In this document: positions 1 to 8,114 of the stretch, piece after piece | How positions within the stretch are numbered: the stretch's first letter is position 1 | How the letters are laid out: each line of letters opens with the position of its first letter | Assembly (NCBI GenBank): GCA_038231175.1 | Contig: JBBRLU010000006.1 | Coordinates: 1-29,647 of the forward strand | Source of the DNA: UBA4729 sp038231175 | GTDB taxonomy: Bacteria; Patescibacteriota; Saccharimonadia; Saccharimonadales; UBA4665 | Length of the DNA: 29,647 nucleotides | Reading direction: 5' to 3' | Program-made: the position numbers and the translations under genes | Notes under the pieces: model-generated | Databases searched by the model: none | Told to the model about the DNA's origin: nothing | Seen by the model: only the letters and a program-made list of their open reading frames with translations

Positions 1-279
1 CACGTCCCGACCATCAAGCCGCTCGACGCCGAAACTATTTTGAAGAGCGTCCGTAAGACCGGTTGCGTCGTGACGGCCGAAGAGGGCCAGGTCATCGGCG
101 GCCTCGGCGGCGCCATCGCCGAACTGCTGGCCGAACACCACCCAGCACCGATGAAGCGCATCGGCATGCTTGACCGCTTCGGCGAATCCGGTACCCCCAA
201 TGAGCTGCTCGAGTACTTCGGCCTCGACGCCAAGCACATCCGCTTGGCCGCCCATCACATCATCGATAAGAAAAAATAA
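1..279 (+). CDS. tkt: Transketolase, C-terminal part (5' truncated by window edge)
   Basis: The open frame enters from the left edge in frame 1 and ends at TAA 277-279, so only the last 92 residues are visible. They match the C-terminal (anion-binding) domain of transketolase and DXP synthase enzymes: a VVTAEEG strand, the glycine-rich GGLGGAIAELL helix start, then RIGMLDRFGESGTP and ELLEYFGLDAKHI. Transketolase moves two-carbon ketol units between sugar phosphates in the non-oxidative pentose phosphate pathway using thiamine diphosphate. The aldolase starts 13 bp downstream, so the two probably share a transcript, which supports transketolase over DXP synthase. Whether the full protein is one chain or a split C-terminal subunit cannot be seen here. 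Confidence 0.8.
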   Translation, partial: HVPTIKPLDAETILKSVRKTGCVVTAEEGQVIGGLGGAIAELLAEHHPAPMKRIGMLDRFGESGTPNELLEYFGLDAKHIRLAAHHIIDKKK

Positions 280-292
280 CGTCAGGAATACC

Positions 293-1207
293 ATGCCCCA
301 ATCGCTTCGACAAATGCGTTTTAACTGCCAGAAGGCCCGGGCTCGAATGGCCCAAGCTCGCGCCGAACATTGGGCCTTCGGTGCTTTTAACTTAGACGAC
401 GAAGCGACGCTCAAAGCCGTCGTCTTTGCCGCTAAGGCCAAAAACGCGCCGGTGTTGGTAGAAGTCAGCCAAGGCGAAGTCGATGACATCGGTATCGATA
501 ACATCCGCGATATGGTCGACAACTTCATTGCCGAGTACGGCGTCGAAATGTACATCAACCTCGACCACAGCCCCAGTGTCGAAGCGGCTATGGATGGCAT
601 CGAGGCCGGTTTCGAATTTATCCATATCGATGTTTCCCAGGCCGACCACGACGCCAGCGACGACAAGATCGCCGATGCCACCCGGGCCGTCGTCGAATAC
701 GCCCAGCTGACCGGCGCGCTAGTCGAGAGTGAACCGCACTACTTCGGCGGCTCTAGCAACGTCCACACCGAGGACATCAATTATGAAGAGATCAAGCAGA
801 CCTTCAGCACGCCCGATGGCCTGCGGGCCTTCGTCGAGACTACCGGTATCGACACCTTTGCGGCCGCCATCGGCAACTTGCACGGTAAGTACCCGGTGCC
901 CAAAGTATTGGACCTGGAGCTGTTGCAACTGCTGCGTAACGCCAGCGACTGCAATATCAGCCTGCACGGCGGTAGCGGTACGCCCGGCCACTATTTCCGC
1001 GACGCCGTCAAGATCGGCGTCACTAAGATCAATATCAACTCCGACATGCGTTTCGTCTACCGCACGACCCTGGAGCAGACCTTAAAAGACAATCCTGACG
1101 AATACGCTACCGCCAAGTTAGTCGGCAAGTATGTCGTACCGGCCGTTCAGGCCGTTGTCGAGAGCAAGATTGACGACTTTAATTCGGCTGATAAAGCCGT
1201 CGTCTAA
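293..1207 (+). CDS. fba: Class II (zinc) fructose-bisphosphate aldolase family protein
   Basis: A 304-residue protein of the class II ketose-bisphosphate aldolase family, which cleaves or joins triose phosphates with a divalent metal. Key residues are in place: D91-H92 in INLDHSPS (catalytic Asp and zinc His), E147 in VESEP, H197 in GNLHGKYP and H225 in SLHGGSGTP (further zinc ligands), and the phosphate-binding GGSG and KININSDMR segments. The start at ATG 293 is chosen because CAGGAA lies just upstream and the frame upstream runs into the transketolase gene; ATG 314 is a possible alternative. Length fits the family. The sequence alone does not separate fructose-bisphosphate from tagatose-bisphosphate specificity. 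With transketolase and the PfkB kinase it forms a small sugar-phosphate cluster. Confidence 0.88.
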   Translation: MPQSLRQMRFNCQKARARMAQARAEHWAFGAFNLDDEATLKAVVFAAKAKNAPVLVEVSQGEVDDIGIDNIRDMVDNFIAEYGVEMYINLDHSPSVEAAMDGIEAGFEFIHIDVSQADHDASDDKIADATRAVVEYAQLTGALVESEPHYFGGSSNVHTEDINYEEIKQTFSTPDGLRAFVETTGIDTFAAAIGNLHGKYPVPKVLDLELLQLLRNASDCNISLHGGSGTPGHYFRDAVKIGVTKININSDMRFVYRTTLEQTLKDNPDEYATAKLVGKYVVPAVQAVVESKIDDFNSADKAVV

Positions 1208-1280
1208 AGGCTGTCTGACTAAATTATTAACTTCTATTAACTTACTTGCAGGCTATGCGCGGCTGGCGTAGGATTGGAGT

Positions 1281-1535
1281 ATGACTCTGACACCGGACGA
1301 CCTTTCGGCTCTACGCCAGCTGATAATAACCACTGTTCAGCCGATGATTGATCGCTCAATTGTTGCAGCCATTGACGAACTTAGTATTATGATTGCCGCG
1401 GGCTTCAGCGAGCTGCACGACAAGTTTGATCGTCAGGAGCAGCGGCTCGCCATCAAAGCATCCAGAAACGAGAATCAGGACCAGGAAATCGGCCCTATAG
1501 GTCATGATATAAGAGCGGCTTTGCACGCAGCTTAA
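1281..1535 (+). CDS. Small hypothetical protein, 84 aa
   Basis: I do not recognise this protein. ATG 1281 is preceded by a good ribosome-binding sequence (GGATTGGAG, 1271-1279), which supports translation. The product is mostly helix-forming: residues 5-40 contain two hydrophobic helices (LRQLIITTVQPMID, then IVAAIDELSIMIAAGF) followed by a charged stretch with HDKFDRQEQRL, suggesting a short coiled coil or oligomerisation module. There are no cysteines and no clear membrane span. It stands alone between the aldolase and the sugar kinase, on the same strand. Small helical proteins of this kind often regulate or bridge partners, but no function can be assigned. Confidence 0.55.
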   Translation: MTLTPDDLSALRQLIITTVQPMIDRSIVAAIDELSIMIAAGFSELHDKFDRQEQRLAIKASRNENQDQEIGPIGHDIRAALHAA

Positions 1536-1548
1536 AACTGCATAACGG

Positions 1549-1578
1549 TTGCCTAAACAGACTAAACTGTGGCACAAT
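1549..1578 (+). promoter_or_regulatory. Promoter of the PfkB-family kinase
   Basis: A -35-like TTGCCT (1549-1554) is followed after 18 bp by CACAAT (1573-1578), with a TGG directly before it giving an extended -10. Transcription would start near 1585, leaving a leader of about 43 bases that carries the GTGGTGGGGA ribosome-binding region. Confidence 0.45.
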
Positions 1579-1627
1579 AAAGTCTAGATAAGCATAACAA
1601 TAATTAGAAAGTGGTGGGGATAATTCT

Positions 1628-2632
1628 GTGGCGCAGCAACCGGATGTGATTTGTATCGGCGACATTGTCACCGATGCCTTTATCAAATTAGTCGATAGCC
1701 AGGCACATACCTACGCTAATGAGCATGGTAAATGGCTGGCCATGCAGTTCGGCACCAAATTGCCTTACGACCACGTCGAAGTTCTAGAAGCCGTCGGCAA
1801 CGCCGCTAACGCCGCCGTCGCTTTTGCCCGGCTGGGGCTCAACACCGCTTTCGTGACCAACGTCGGCGGTGACCAAGCTGGCCGTGACATGATCCACGCC
1901 CTCGAAAAGCAAGGCATCGATCATCGCTTTGTAAGGGTCAACCCCGGCAAGAACAGCAACTACCACTACGTCCTGTGGTACAAAGAAGAGCGCACCATTC
2001 TGATTAAGCACGAGGAATACGATTATCACTGGCCGCACCTGCGCCCCAATGAAATGCCGCGCTGGGTGTACTTCAGTTCGATATCGGAACACGCCCTCGA
2101 CTACTCCGACCAGATAGCCGACTGGCTGGAGGCTAATCCCGATGTCAAGTTGGCTTTCCAGCCCGGTACCTTCCAGATGGAAGCTGGTATCGAGCGCCTG
2201 AAGCGCCTCTACGCCCGCGCCGAGGTCGTCGTCCTCAACCGTGAGGAAGCTGTCTTCGTGACCGGTGGCGACTATAACAATGTCCATGACCTGATAGATC
2301 GTTTGCACGGTATCGGTTCCAAGATCGTTGTCATCACCGACGGTCCGAAGGGAGCTTACGCTTCGGACGGTCAGCAACGCCTGACCATGCCACTGTACCC
2401 TGATCCAGCGCCGCCGATCGAACGCACGGGGGCCGGTGACGCCTTCGCCTCGACATTCGTGGCGGCCCTGGCTAAGGGCAATACCCTGGAGGGGGCCTTA
2501 CAATGGGCGCCGATTAACTCGATGAACGTCGTGCAGCACGTCGGTGCCCAGGAAGGTCTGCTGAAGGAGCAGCAGCTTGAAGAGTTGCTGCGCCATTCTC
2601 CGGAGTGGTACCGCGCCACACCGATGCAATAG
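1628..2632 (+). CDS. PfkB-family carbohydrate/nucleoside kinase
   Basis: A 334-residue ribokinase-like (PfkB family) kinase that transfers phosphate from ATP to a sugar or nucleoside hydroxyl. The N-terminal part shows the substrate-lid region (CIGDIVTDAF, residues 8-17, and the GGDQAGRDMI segment, the PfkB signature 1 area). The C-terminal signature RTGAGDAFAS is intact, with anion-hole G268-A-G270 and catalytic base D271. A VVVLNREEA segment matches the conserved N-x-x-E motif. The start is GTG 1628, placed by the GTGGTGGGGA sequence about 8 bases upstream. It follows aldolase and transketolase genes, so a role in sugar or nucleoside salvage feeding the pentose phosphate route is plausible. 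The exact substrate cannot be read from the sequence. Confidence 0.85.
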   Translation: MAQQPDVICIGDIVTDAFIKLVDSQAHTYANEHGKWLAMQFGTKLPYDHVEVLEAVGNAANAAVAFARLGLNTAFVTNVGGDQAGRDMIHALEKQGIDHRFVRVNPGKNSNYHYVLWYKEERTILIKHEEYDYHWPHLRPNEMPRWVYFSSISEHALDYSDQIADWLEANPDVKLAFQPGTFQMEAGIERLKRLYARAEVVVLNREEAVFVTGGDYNNVHDLIDRLHGIGSKIVVITDGPKGAYASDGQQRLTMPLYPDPAPPIERTGAGDAFASTFVAALAKGNTLEGALQWAPINSMNVVQHVGAQEGLLKEQQLEELLRHSPEWYRATPMQ

Positions 2633-2674
2633 GGAGCGGCCGAACGTATAAAAAACATCGTGGTTATGGTAATC

Positions 2675-2680
2675 TATAAT
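2675..2680 (+). promoter_or_regulatory. -10 box ahead of the 414-aa unknown gene
   Basis: A perfect TATAAT lies 39 bp before ATG 2720. No good -35 box is visible at the usual distance. The expected transcript would have a leader of roughly 33 bases. Confidence 0.35.
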
Positions 2681-2719
2681 CAGACATCTAAAGGTGAAAA
2701 CAAAAGAGATAAGTAACAG

Positions 2720-3964
2720 ATGACCCGCTTCCTGTCAGAATCGCTGCAAGCACCCGAGCCTTTCTTTCGGCTGCAGCTTCGGCGGCTGGAACAGGCCCAC
2801 GGTAACCCGGCGGCCGACATCCGGTTGACGACCGCCGTTACCAGGACCGTCCAAAGCAAGCTCAAGCAGCTGGGGCTCGACCCGCACGACACGACCGCCA
2901 AGGAATTATATGGAGCGCTTAACATCAGATTAGCTACCGACGAAGCCCGTCTGATCAAGCGCCTGCGGACGACGGCGGCCAGGCATATCTCGGCCGAGGC
3001 CGAAGTCGTGGCCGGCATGGTGCACGCCCTGGAATCTTTGCCGCTCAATAGGAGCTGCTACGGCCTCAAGCCGGTAGCCTTCAGACGTCTGATGAAAGCC
3101 TTGCCCCCCAAGAAAGCGATGAAGCAGCTAGGCTATCGGTCACTCGACTCGATGCTCAAGCAGGAGACTGCGGCTGGCGTTCTGGCAGCGGCCATCATCT
3201 GCGAAGCACCGACCTGGCGCAAACACCTACTTGACCACTACAAGAAACTGACGCCCCAAGATTTTGAAACCCGGCGCTTTGCGATCGTCCACCCCAACAC
3301 TAAGCGCTGGCACGCCTTGACCGCCAGTGCCGTCGCCCGCCAGAAACACAATCTGCTGGCTTTCCCGGAAATCGGTGCCATCGTCTTACTGCCGCTACCG
3401 ACCCAGCTGCCGACCGGGGCTGTCACGGCCAGCCTGGCTTTAGCGCTGCATGCTTTGAACGAAGTCCGAGCCAGCAGTACCTTCTTAAAGTTATGCCAGG
3501 TGCGGCCGGATTTTGGCACTATCGTCCAGACCATAGCTACCGCCGAACCACAGCTGCAGGCCCAGCTCTTGGATAAGCGGGTACCCTGGCAGCTGGTCCA
3601 GCGCTATTACGCGCGCTTGCAGCAGCACTTCCGCGAAGAATTGTTCGAGCCGCACATCCGTCTCGAAGATCTATCGTGGCACGGCGTCGAACAAGCTATG
3701 AGCCTGATCGAGCCGAGCCTGCATTTCTGGCAGCATAGTGCGCATCTTGGTGTCCTGCACGAGCGCAGAGCGGTGTCGCTGAACATCGTCGATGTGGCGC
3801 TCAACGTCTGTAATAGTCGCAGTTTCGAACAGCGGCTGCACGGCTACTTTCAGAAATCGCTGTGGCATGAGCTGTCACTCAAGTACTTGCAACCAGCGAC
3901 CGTCGAGCAGACCGTATTAGCCGAATTACAACCACAATTAGCCTACGCTCCGGCGCTGGCTTAA
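2720..3964 (+). CDS. Conserved-looking hypothetical protein, 414 aa
   Basis: I do not recognise this family. The frame is long, uses codons like its neighbours and begins with ATG 2720 after a purine-rich AAGAGATAAG stretch. The protein is basic and largely helical, with a repeated feel of short amphipathic helices (RLIKRLRTTAARHISAE, FRRLMKALPPKKAMKQLG, WQLVQRYYARLQQHF). It has no signal peptide and no clear membrane span; the hydrophobic stretch AIVLLPLP near residues 222-230 looks like a buried strand. Three cysteines are scattered and do not form a metal motif. It probably shares a transcript with the LOG-family gene 16 bp downstream. It resembles a cytoplasmic helical-repeat or nucleic-acid-associated protein only in general character; no function is claimed. 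Confidence 0.75.
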   Translation: MTRFLSESLQAPEPFFRLQLRRLEQAHGNPAADIRLTTAVTRTVQSKLKQLGLDPHDTTAKELYGALNIRLATDEARLIKRLRTTAARHISAEAEVVAGMVHALESLPLNRSCYGLKPVAFRRLMKALPPKKAMKQLGYRSLDSMLKQETAAGVLAAAIICEAPTWRKHLLDHYKKLTPQDFETRRFAIVHPNTKRWHALTASAVARQKHNLLAFPEIGAIVLLPLPTQLPTGAVTASLALALHALNEVRASSTFLKLCQVRPDFGTIVQTIATAEPQLQAQLLDKRVPWQLVQRYYARLQQHFREELFEPHIRLEDLSWHGVEQAMSLIEPSLHFWQHSAHLGVLHERRAVSLNIVDVALNVCNSRSFEQRLHGYFQKSLWHELSLKYLQPATVEQTVLAELQPQLAYAPALA

Positions 3965-3980
3965 ACGAAAGGACAAAATA

Positions 3981-4547
3981 ATGTATCAAATCTGTGTTTC
4001 CGGTGCCGCCAAAGGCGATAGTGTCGAAGAAGGTAAGCAGCTAGCGGCTGAGCTAGGCGTCGCCATCGCCAAGGCCGGCCACGCTCTTATGACCGGCGCC
4101 ACCATCGGCCTGCCCAATTACGCCGCCATAGCTTATAAGCAAGCCGGGGGTATCATGAGCGTCGGCATCAGCCCAGCTGCGAGCAAGGTTGAACACGTCA
4201 TGAAGTACCGTTTGCCGACTATGGCCTATGACACCATCCTGTACTCCGGTTTACATTATGTCGGGCGAGACACGTTATTGATTACTTCGAGTGACGCCGT
4301 GGTCAGTATCGGTGGCCGCCTGGGAACACTCCACGAATTTACGATCGCCATGGAAACCGACACCCCGATCGGTTTCCTGCAAGGCGCCGGTGGTATCAGC
4401 GAGCAGATCCAGACCCTGATGGGCCTGGCGCATCCACTGCGTTCCGGTGCCATGGTGACCTTTAGCGATGACTCCGACCAGCTCCTCCGTGAACTGACCG
4501 ACCACCTCGACATCGAACACGCCAAATATAAGAATCTGTATCAGTAA
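3981..4547 (+). CDS. LOG/TIGR00725-type Rossmann-fold protein
   Basis: A 188-residue protein of the lysine-decarboxylase-like (LOG/YvdD/DprA-related) Rossmann superfamily. The N-terminus ICVSGAAKGDS is the first strand and phosphate loop; GHALMTGATIGLPNYAA is the second conserved glycine turn; SDAVVSIGGRLGTLHEF is the hallmark motif equivalent to GGxGTxxE, with the glutamate present. Members include cytokinin riboside monophosphate phosphoribohydrolases, but the shorter TIGR00725-type proteins are of unknown substrate. The PGGxGTxxE Pro is replaced by Ile (SIGGRLGT), so LOG-type hydrolase activity should not be assumed. ATG 3981 follows AAAGGA at 3966-3971, and the gene is 16 bp from the upstream stop. 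Confidence 0.75.
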   Translation: MYQICVSGAAKGDSVEEGKQLAAELGVAIAKAGHALMTGATIGLPNYAAIAYKQAGGIMSVGISPAASKVEHVMKYRLPTMAYDTILYSGLHYVGRDTLLITSSDAVVSIGGRLGTLHEFTIAMETDTPIGFLQGAGGISEQIQTLMGLAHPLRSGAMVTFSDDSDQLLRELTDHLDIEHAKYKNLYQ

Positions 4548-4566
4548 TATCCGGTAGCTGCAAACT

Positions 4567-4575
4567 TGCTACAAT
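4567..4575 (+). promoter_or_regulatory. Extended -10 promoter of uvrB, probably leaderless
   Basis: TGC followed by TACAAT (4570-4575) is an extended -10 box. The GTG start codon lies after only 5 more bases, about where transcription should begin, so the uvrB mRNA may have no leader. No ribosome-binding site is needed or possible in that case. No LexA-like operator was seen. Confidence 0.55.
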
Positions 4576-4580
4576 AGGAT

Positions 4581-7500
4581 GTGACTGATTTTAATCTGCA
4601 AGCCCAATTCAAACCGACCGGCGACCAACCGATGGCTATCGCCCAGCTTACGGCCGGGCTGAAAGAGGGGCTGCAACACCAGACCTTACTAGGAGTGACG
4701 GGCAGTGGAAAGAGTGTGACTGCCGATACTAAAGTCATACTGTCGCATCAAGGCCAGACTCTGTCTATCCCCATCGGCCAATTAGACGGTTTATTCCCCG
4801 AGATGCTACCGCAGGGAGTCGAAGCAACCCAAATCGCAACGCTAGGCGATGAGCTGTTGACGAATGCCATGAATCCCAACTCCGGAGCTTCGACTATCCG
4901 GCCGGTCACTGAAGTTACTCGGCACAGTTATAACGGAGAGCTGTATAAGGTAACCGTCGCTAACGGCGCAACGAATTCGTTCACCGACTCGCACAATGTC
5001 TATGTCCTACGGCAAGGGACATTACAGCTGGTGCAGTCTGCAGAAATTAGAATCGGCGATTATCTGCCGACAGCGGAAGCTTTGCCCGCGATAAATGACC
5101 ATGGCATGTCACAGCTTGATGTTCGCAATTGGCTACCGGCTGAAGATTTTTACGTCGATGTCACTGAACCTGCACGAGTGGCGACGCTCGGTGCGACTGT
5201 CGCCTTACAGAAAGCCTACGGTAACGAACGTCTTAGGTATGATGATTACCAACGACTCGATACTTCCTCTGAACAAGCTGCTCACGATCGGATCAGTAGC
5301 CGAAGCCGGCGGGCGGCCATACCAATTCTGATCAATCTTACACCTGATTTCTTAAAGCTGCTCGGCATATACATAGCTGAGGGCCACGCCACCAAAAACT
5401 ACGTAACCCTTTCAACTGGTGATATGAGCATGGTCAATGACCTTGACCGTGGGGTTCAGGAGATCGGTCTGAAACTCGTAAAGCGCCTTAAAAAGTACGA
5501 TTACCAAGTTAATGGGACCTGCTTTGCTAAACTTCTCAAAGCACTTTGTGGACGTGATTCCTACAGCAAACAGCTTCCCGCGTTCTGGCCAAATTTGAAT
5601 AATGCCCAATTAGGCTTACTTTTGAGCGGCTTATACGCCGGTGACGGTTGGGTAGAGACGAACAGCGTCTGTCTGGCGACTGCCAGCTATGAGTTAGCGA
5701 CCAGCCTGCAAACCGCTCTCCTGCGTTTTGGCATTCATGGGTCTTTACAATCTAAAAAAGTTATCTACCGTAACACCAGTCGCAAGAATTATATCGTTCG
5801 TGTCTGCGGCCAACAGGACCTGCAATCGTTTGCCGATTCGATCAGCCTCGGCCTGGCCCGTAAAGACGAATTACTTGCGCGAATGCTGAGCATGGCAACA
5901 CTTGAGAACACCAATGTCAACTTCATGCCCATTCCGATTCAAAAGATTAAAACCCTGATGGCCCAATCCGGTTTGTTTCAGAAAGATGTAGCGATCGCAA
6001 TGGGAGTAAGTCGTTCATTAGTCTCGATGTATCTCAGCGGTTTAAGGGTACCGGCCCGGATCAGGGTACGTAATCTTTATTTCTTTTTTGCCAACATCTC
6101 CACTGCAGCGACCGATCGACAATATTGGGAAACGTTGGCCGGGCTGAGCGGACTATTCTGGAGCCCGGTAACCGACATCACGCTCAAGCCGGCCGACAAT
6201 ATAGTGGTCTATGACCTCAGTGTCCCCGGCGACCAAACCTTTCTGGCGGGTAGTTATTATGTGCACAATACATTCACGGCCGCCAATCTTATCCAGAATG
6301 TTCAGAAACCGACACTTATCCTCAGCCATAATAAGACGCTGGCGGCCCAGCTGTACGGCGAATTCAAACATTTCTTTCCCGACAACGCCGTCCACTATTT
6401 TGTCAGCTACTTCGATTACTATCAGCCGGAAGCCTACATCGCCCGTTCCGACACCTTCATCGAAAAAGATAGCCAGATCAATGAAGAAATCGACCGTCTG
6501 CGGCACGCTGCCACGGACGCACTGTTGAGCCGTAAGGACGTCATCATCGTGGCCAGCGTCAGTTGTATCTACGGCATCGGTTCCAAGGAAGATTACGGCG
6601 GTATGTCGCTGGACGTCAGCCGCGGCGAAAACCGTAAACGCGACAAATTGCTGCGCCACCTGACCGACATGCAGTACCAGCGTAACGACATCGACTTTCA
6701 CCGCGGTACCTTCCGCGTCCGCGGTGACGTCGTCGACATCTTCCCATCCGGTGAGGAGCTGGCTTATCGACTGGATTTCTTCGGTGATGAGATCGAGCGC
6801 ATCACCCAGATAGACCAACTGACCGGCGAAATTCTTAAGACTTTGGACCACCTGCGGGTCTTCCCGAGCTCGCACTACGTGACGCCGCAGGACAAGCTCA
6901 AGGTAGCCCTCGGCAAGATTCAGGATGAGCTGCAGCAACGACTGGCCCAATTCAAGATGGAGGGTAAACTGCTGGAGGCCCAGCGATTGGAGCAACGGAC
7001 GCGCTACGACCTCGAAATGCTTGAGGAGACCGGCTTCGTCAAAGGCATCGAGAACTACAGTCGCTACCTGACTAACCGCGAGCCGGGTGAGCAGCCAGCG
7101 ACCCTGATGGATTATTTCCCCGATGATTACCTACTGTTGATCGATGAGAGCCATATGACCTTACCGCAGGTCCGCGGCATGTACAACGGTGACCGCGCCC
7201 GTAAAGAAGTCTTGGTGGAGCACGGCTTCCGTTTACCGAGCGCCCTCGATAACCGGCCGCTGACCTTTACCGAGTTTGAGCGCCACGTCAACAAGGCCGT
7301 CTATATCTCGGCCACGCCGGCCGAGTACGAGCTCAGTCGCTCACCGGCGCCGGCCCAACAGGTCATTCGGCCCACCGGCTTGCTTGACCCGCCAATTGAA
7401 ATCCGGCCGGTCGAGGGCCAGGTCGACGACCTGATCGCCGAGATCCGGGCTACCACCGCCAAGCAGCAGCGCGTCCTAGTGACGACGCTGACCAAGCGCA

Positions 7501-8102
7501 TGAGCGAGGACCTGACCGATTATCTGAAGGAGATCAACATCAAGGTCGCCTATCTGCACTCCGACGTCGACACCCTTGATCGCACCGACATCCTGCGCGA
7601 TCTGCGGCTGGGAGTCTACGACGTGCTGATCGGCATCAACTTACTGCGTGAAGGCCTTGACCTGCCGGAGGTGTCGCTAGTAGCCATCCTGGACGCCGAC
7701 AAGGAGGGTTTCCTGCGCAGTGAACAAGCTCTGGTCCAGACCGTCGGCCGGGCCGCCCGCCACGTCGAGGGCCGGGTCATCATGTACGCCGACCGCGTCA
7801 CCCGCAGTATGCAGGCTACCATCGATGAGACCACCCGTCGTCGTAAGATCCAGGAGGCCCACAACACCGAGCACGGCATCACCCCGACCGGTATTAACCG
7901 GGCCGTCGAAGCCGGTATGAACACCGAAGCCCAGTTGGACGCCAAGAAACCGAAGCTCAATCTCAACAAGATTCCTAAAGACGAATACAAGGGGCTGATC
8001 AAAGATCTGTCCGGGCAGATGGAGCTCGCCGCCCAGAACCTGCAGTTCGAGCAAGCCGCCGAGCTGCGCGATATGATCGACCAGATCAAAGCCAAGCAAT
8101 AA
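4581..8102 (+). CDS. uvrB: UvrABC excinuclease subunit B, interrupted by an in-frame intein
   Basis: The frame encodes 1173 residues: UvrB N-terminal 44 residues, a 519-residue intein (45-563), then the rest of UvrB. Removing the intein leaves 654 residues, the usual UvrB length. UvrB is the DNA-damage verification helicase of nucleotide excision repair; it is loaded by UvrA and recruits UvrC. After splicing, the P-loop reads GVTGSGK-T. The C-extein carries the damage-probing beta-hairpin (YFVSYFDYYQPEAY from residue 606), the DESH helicase motif (IDESHMTLPQ), helicase motifs V and VI (INLLREGLDLPE, QTVGRAARH) and the C-terminal UVR domain (FEQAAELRDMIDQI) that contacts UvrA/UvrC. GTG 4581 is the start, five bases after an extended -10 box. 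The unspliced protein cannot have an intact ATP site. Confidence 0.97.
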   Translation: MTDFNLQAQFKPTGDQPMAIAQLTAGLKEGLQHQTLLGVTGSGKSVTADTKVILSHQGQTLSIPIGQLDGLFPEMLPQGVEATQIATLGDELLTNAMNPNSGASTIRPVTEVTRHSYNGELYKVTVANGATNSFTDSHNVYVLRQGTLQLVQSAEIRIGDYLPTAEALPAINDHGMSQLDVRNWLPAEDFYVDVTEPARVATLGATVALQKAYGNERLRYDDYQRLDTSSEQAAHDRISSRSRRAAIPILINLTPDFLKLLGIYIAEGHATKNYVTLSTGDMSMVNDLDRGVQEIGLKLVKRLKKYDYQVNGTCFAKLLKALCGRDSYSKQLPAFWPNLNNAQLGLLLSGLYAGDGWVETNSVCLATASYELATSLQTALLRFGIHGSLQSKKVIYRNTSRKNYIVRVCGQQDLQSFADSISLGLARKDELLARMLSMATLENTNVNFMPIPIQKIKTLMAQSGLFQKDVAIAMGVSRSLVSMYLSGLRVPARIRVRNLYFFFANISTAATDRQYWETLAGLSGLFWSPVTDITLKPADNIVVYDLSVPGDQTFLAGSYYVHNTFTAANLIQNVQKPTLILSHNKTLAAQLYGEFKHFFPDNAVHYFVSYFDYYQPEAYIARSDTFIEKDSQINEEIDRLRHAATDALLSRKDVIIVASVSCIYGIGSKEDYGGMSLDVSRGENRKRDKLLRHLTDMQYQRNDIDFHRGTFRVRGDVVDIFPSGEELAYRLDFFGDEIERITQIDQLTGEILKTLDHLRVFPSSHYVTPQDKLKVALGKIQDELQQRLAQFKMEGKLLEAQRLEQRTRYDLEMLEETGFVKGIENYSRYLTNREPGEQPATLMDYFPDDYLLLIDESHMTLPQVRGMYNGDRARKEVLVEHGFRLPSALDNRPLTFTEFERHVNKAVYISATPAEYELSRSPAPAQQVIRPTGLLDPPIEIRPVEGQVDDLIAEIRATTAKQQRVLVTTLTKRMSEDLTDYLKEINIKVAYLHSDVDTLDRTDILRDLRLGVYDVLIGINLLREGLDLPEVSLVAILDADKEGFLRSEQALVQTVGRAARHVEGRVIMYADRVTRSMQATIDETTRRRKIQEAHNTEHGITPTGINRAVEAGMNTEAQLDAKKPKLNLNKIPKDEYKGLIKDLSGQMELAAQNLQFEQAAELRDMIDQIKAKQ
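4713..6269 (+). mobile_element. Intein with LAGLIDADG homing endonuclease and HTH segment, in the UvrB P-loop
   Basis: Residues 45-563 of the uvrB product. The N-terminal block A begins with Ser (SVTADTKVI); block B has the T-x-x-H motif (T135 and H138 in SFTDSHNVYV); block F is VYDLSVPGDQTFLAG; block G ends VHN (H562, N563), followed by extein Thr564 as the +1 nucleophile. This gives a class 1 splicing layout with Ser1 and Thr+1. Two LAGLIDADG helices are visible, LLGIYIAEGH (260-269) and LLLSGLYAGDGW (346-357), 86 residues apart, each with an acidic residue, so the endonuclease looks potentially active. A Cro/C1-like helix-turn-helix follows near 455-490. Base use appears more AT-rich than the flanking uvrB, fitting horizontal arrival. 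Splicing restores the P-loop Lys-Thr pair exactly. Confidence 0.95.
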
Positions 8103-8114
8103 CTAGCGGACTAT

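Noticed and set aside
170..292. Upstream extension of the aldolase gene
   Set aside because: It would overlap the transketolase gene out of frame and adds low-complexity Ser/Pro residues; ATG 293 has a ribosome-binding site and begins near the conserved domain.
6153..6995. 280-codon open frame on the minus strand across uvrB
   Set aside because: It is the antisense shadow of highly conserved UvrB codons; no promoter or ribosome-binding site supports it. The same applies to long minus-strand frames over dnaE, nusA and the kinase.
4581..8102. uvrB reading frame as a natural fusion of UvrB with another enzyme
   Set aside because: The inserted part has all intein splicing blocks and removal restores an uninterrupted P-loop and normal UvrB length, so it is an intein and not a fused domain.
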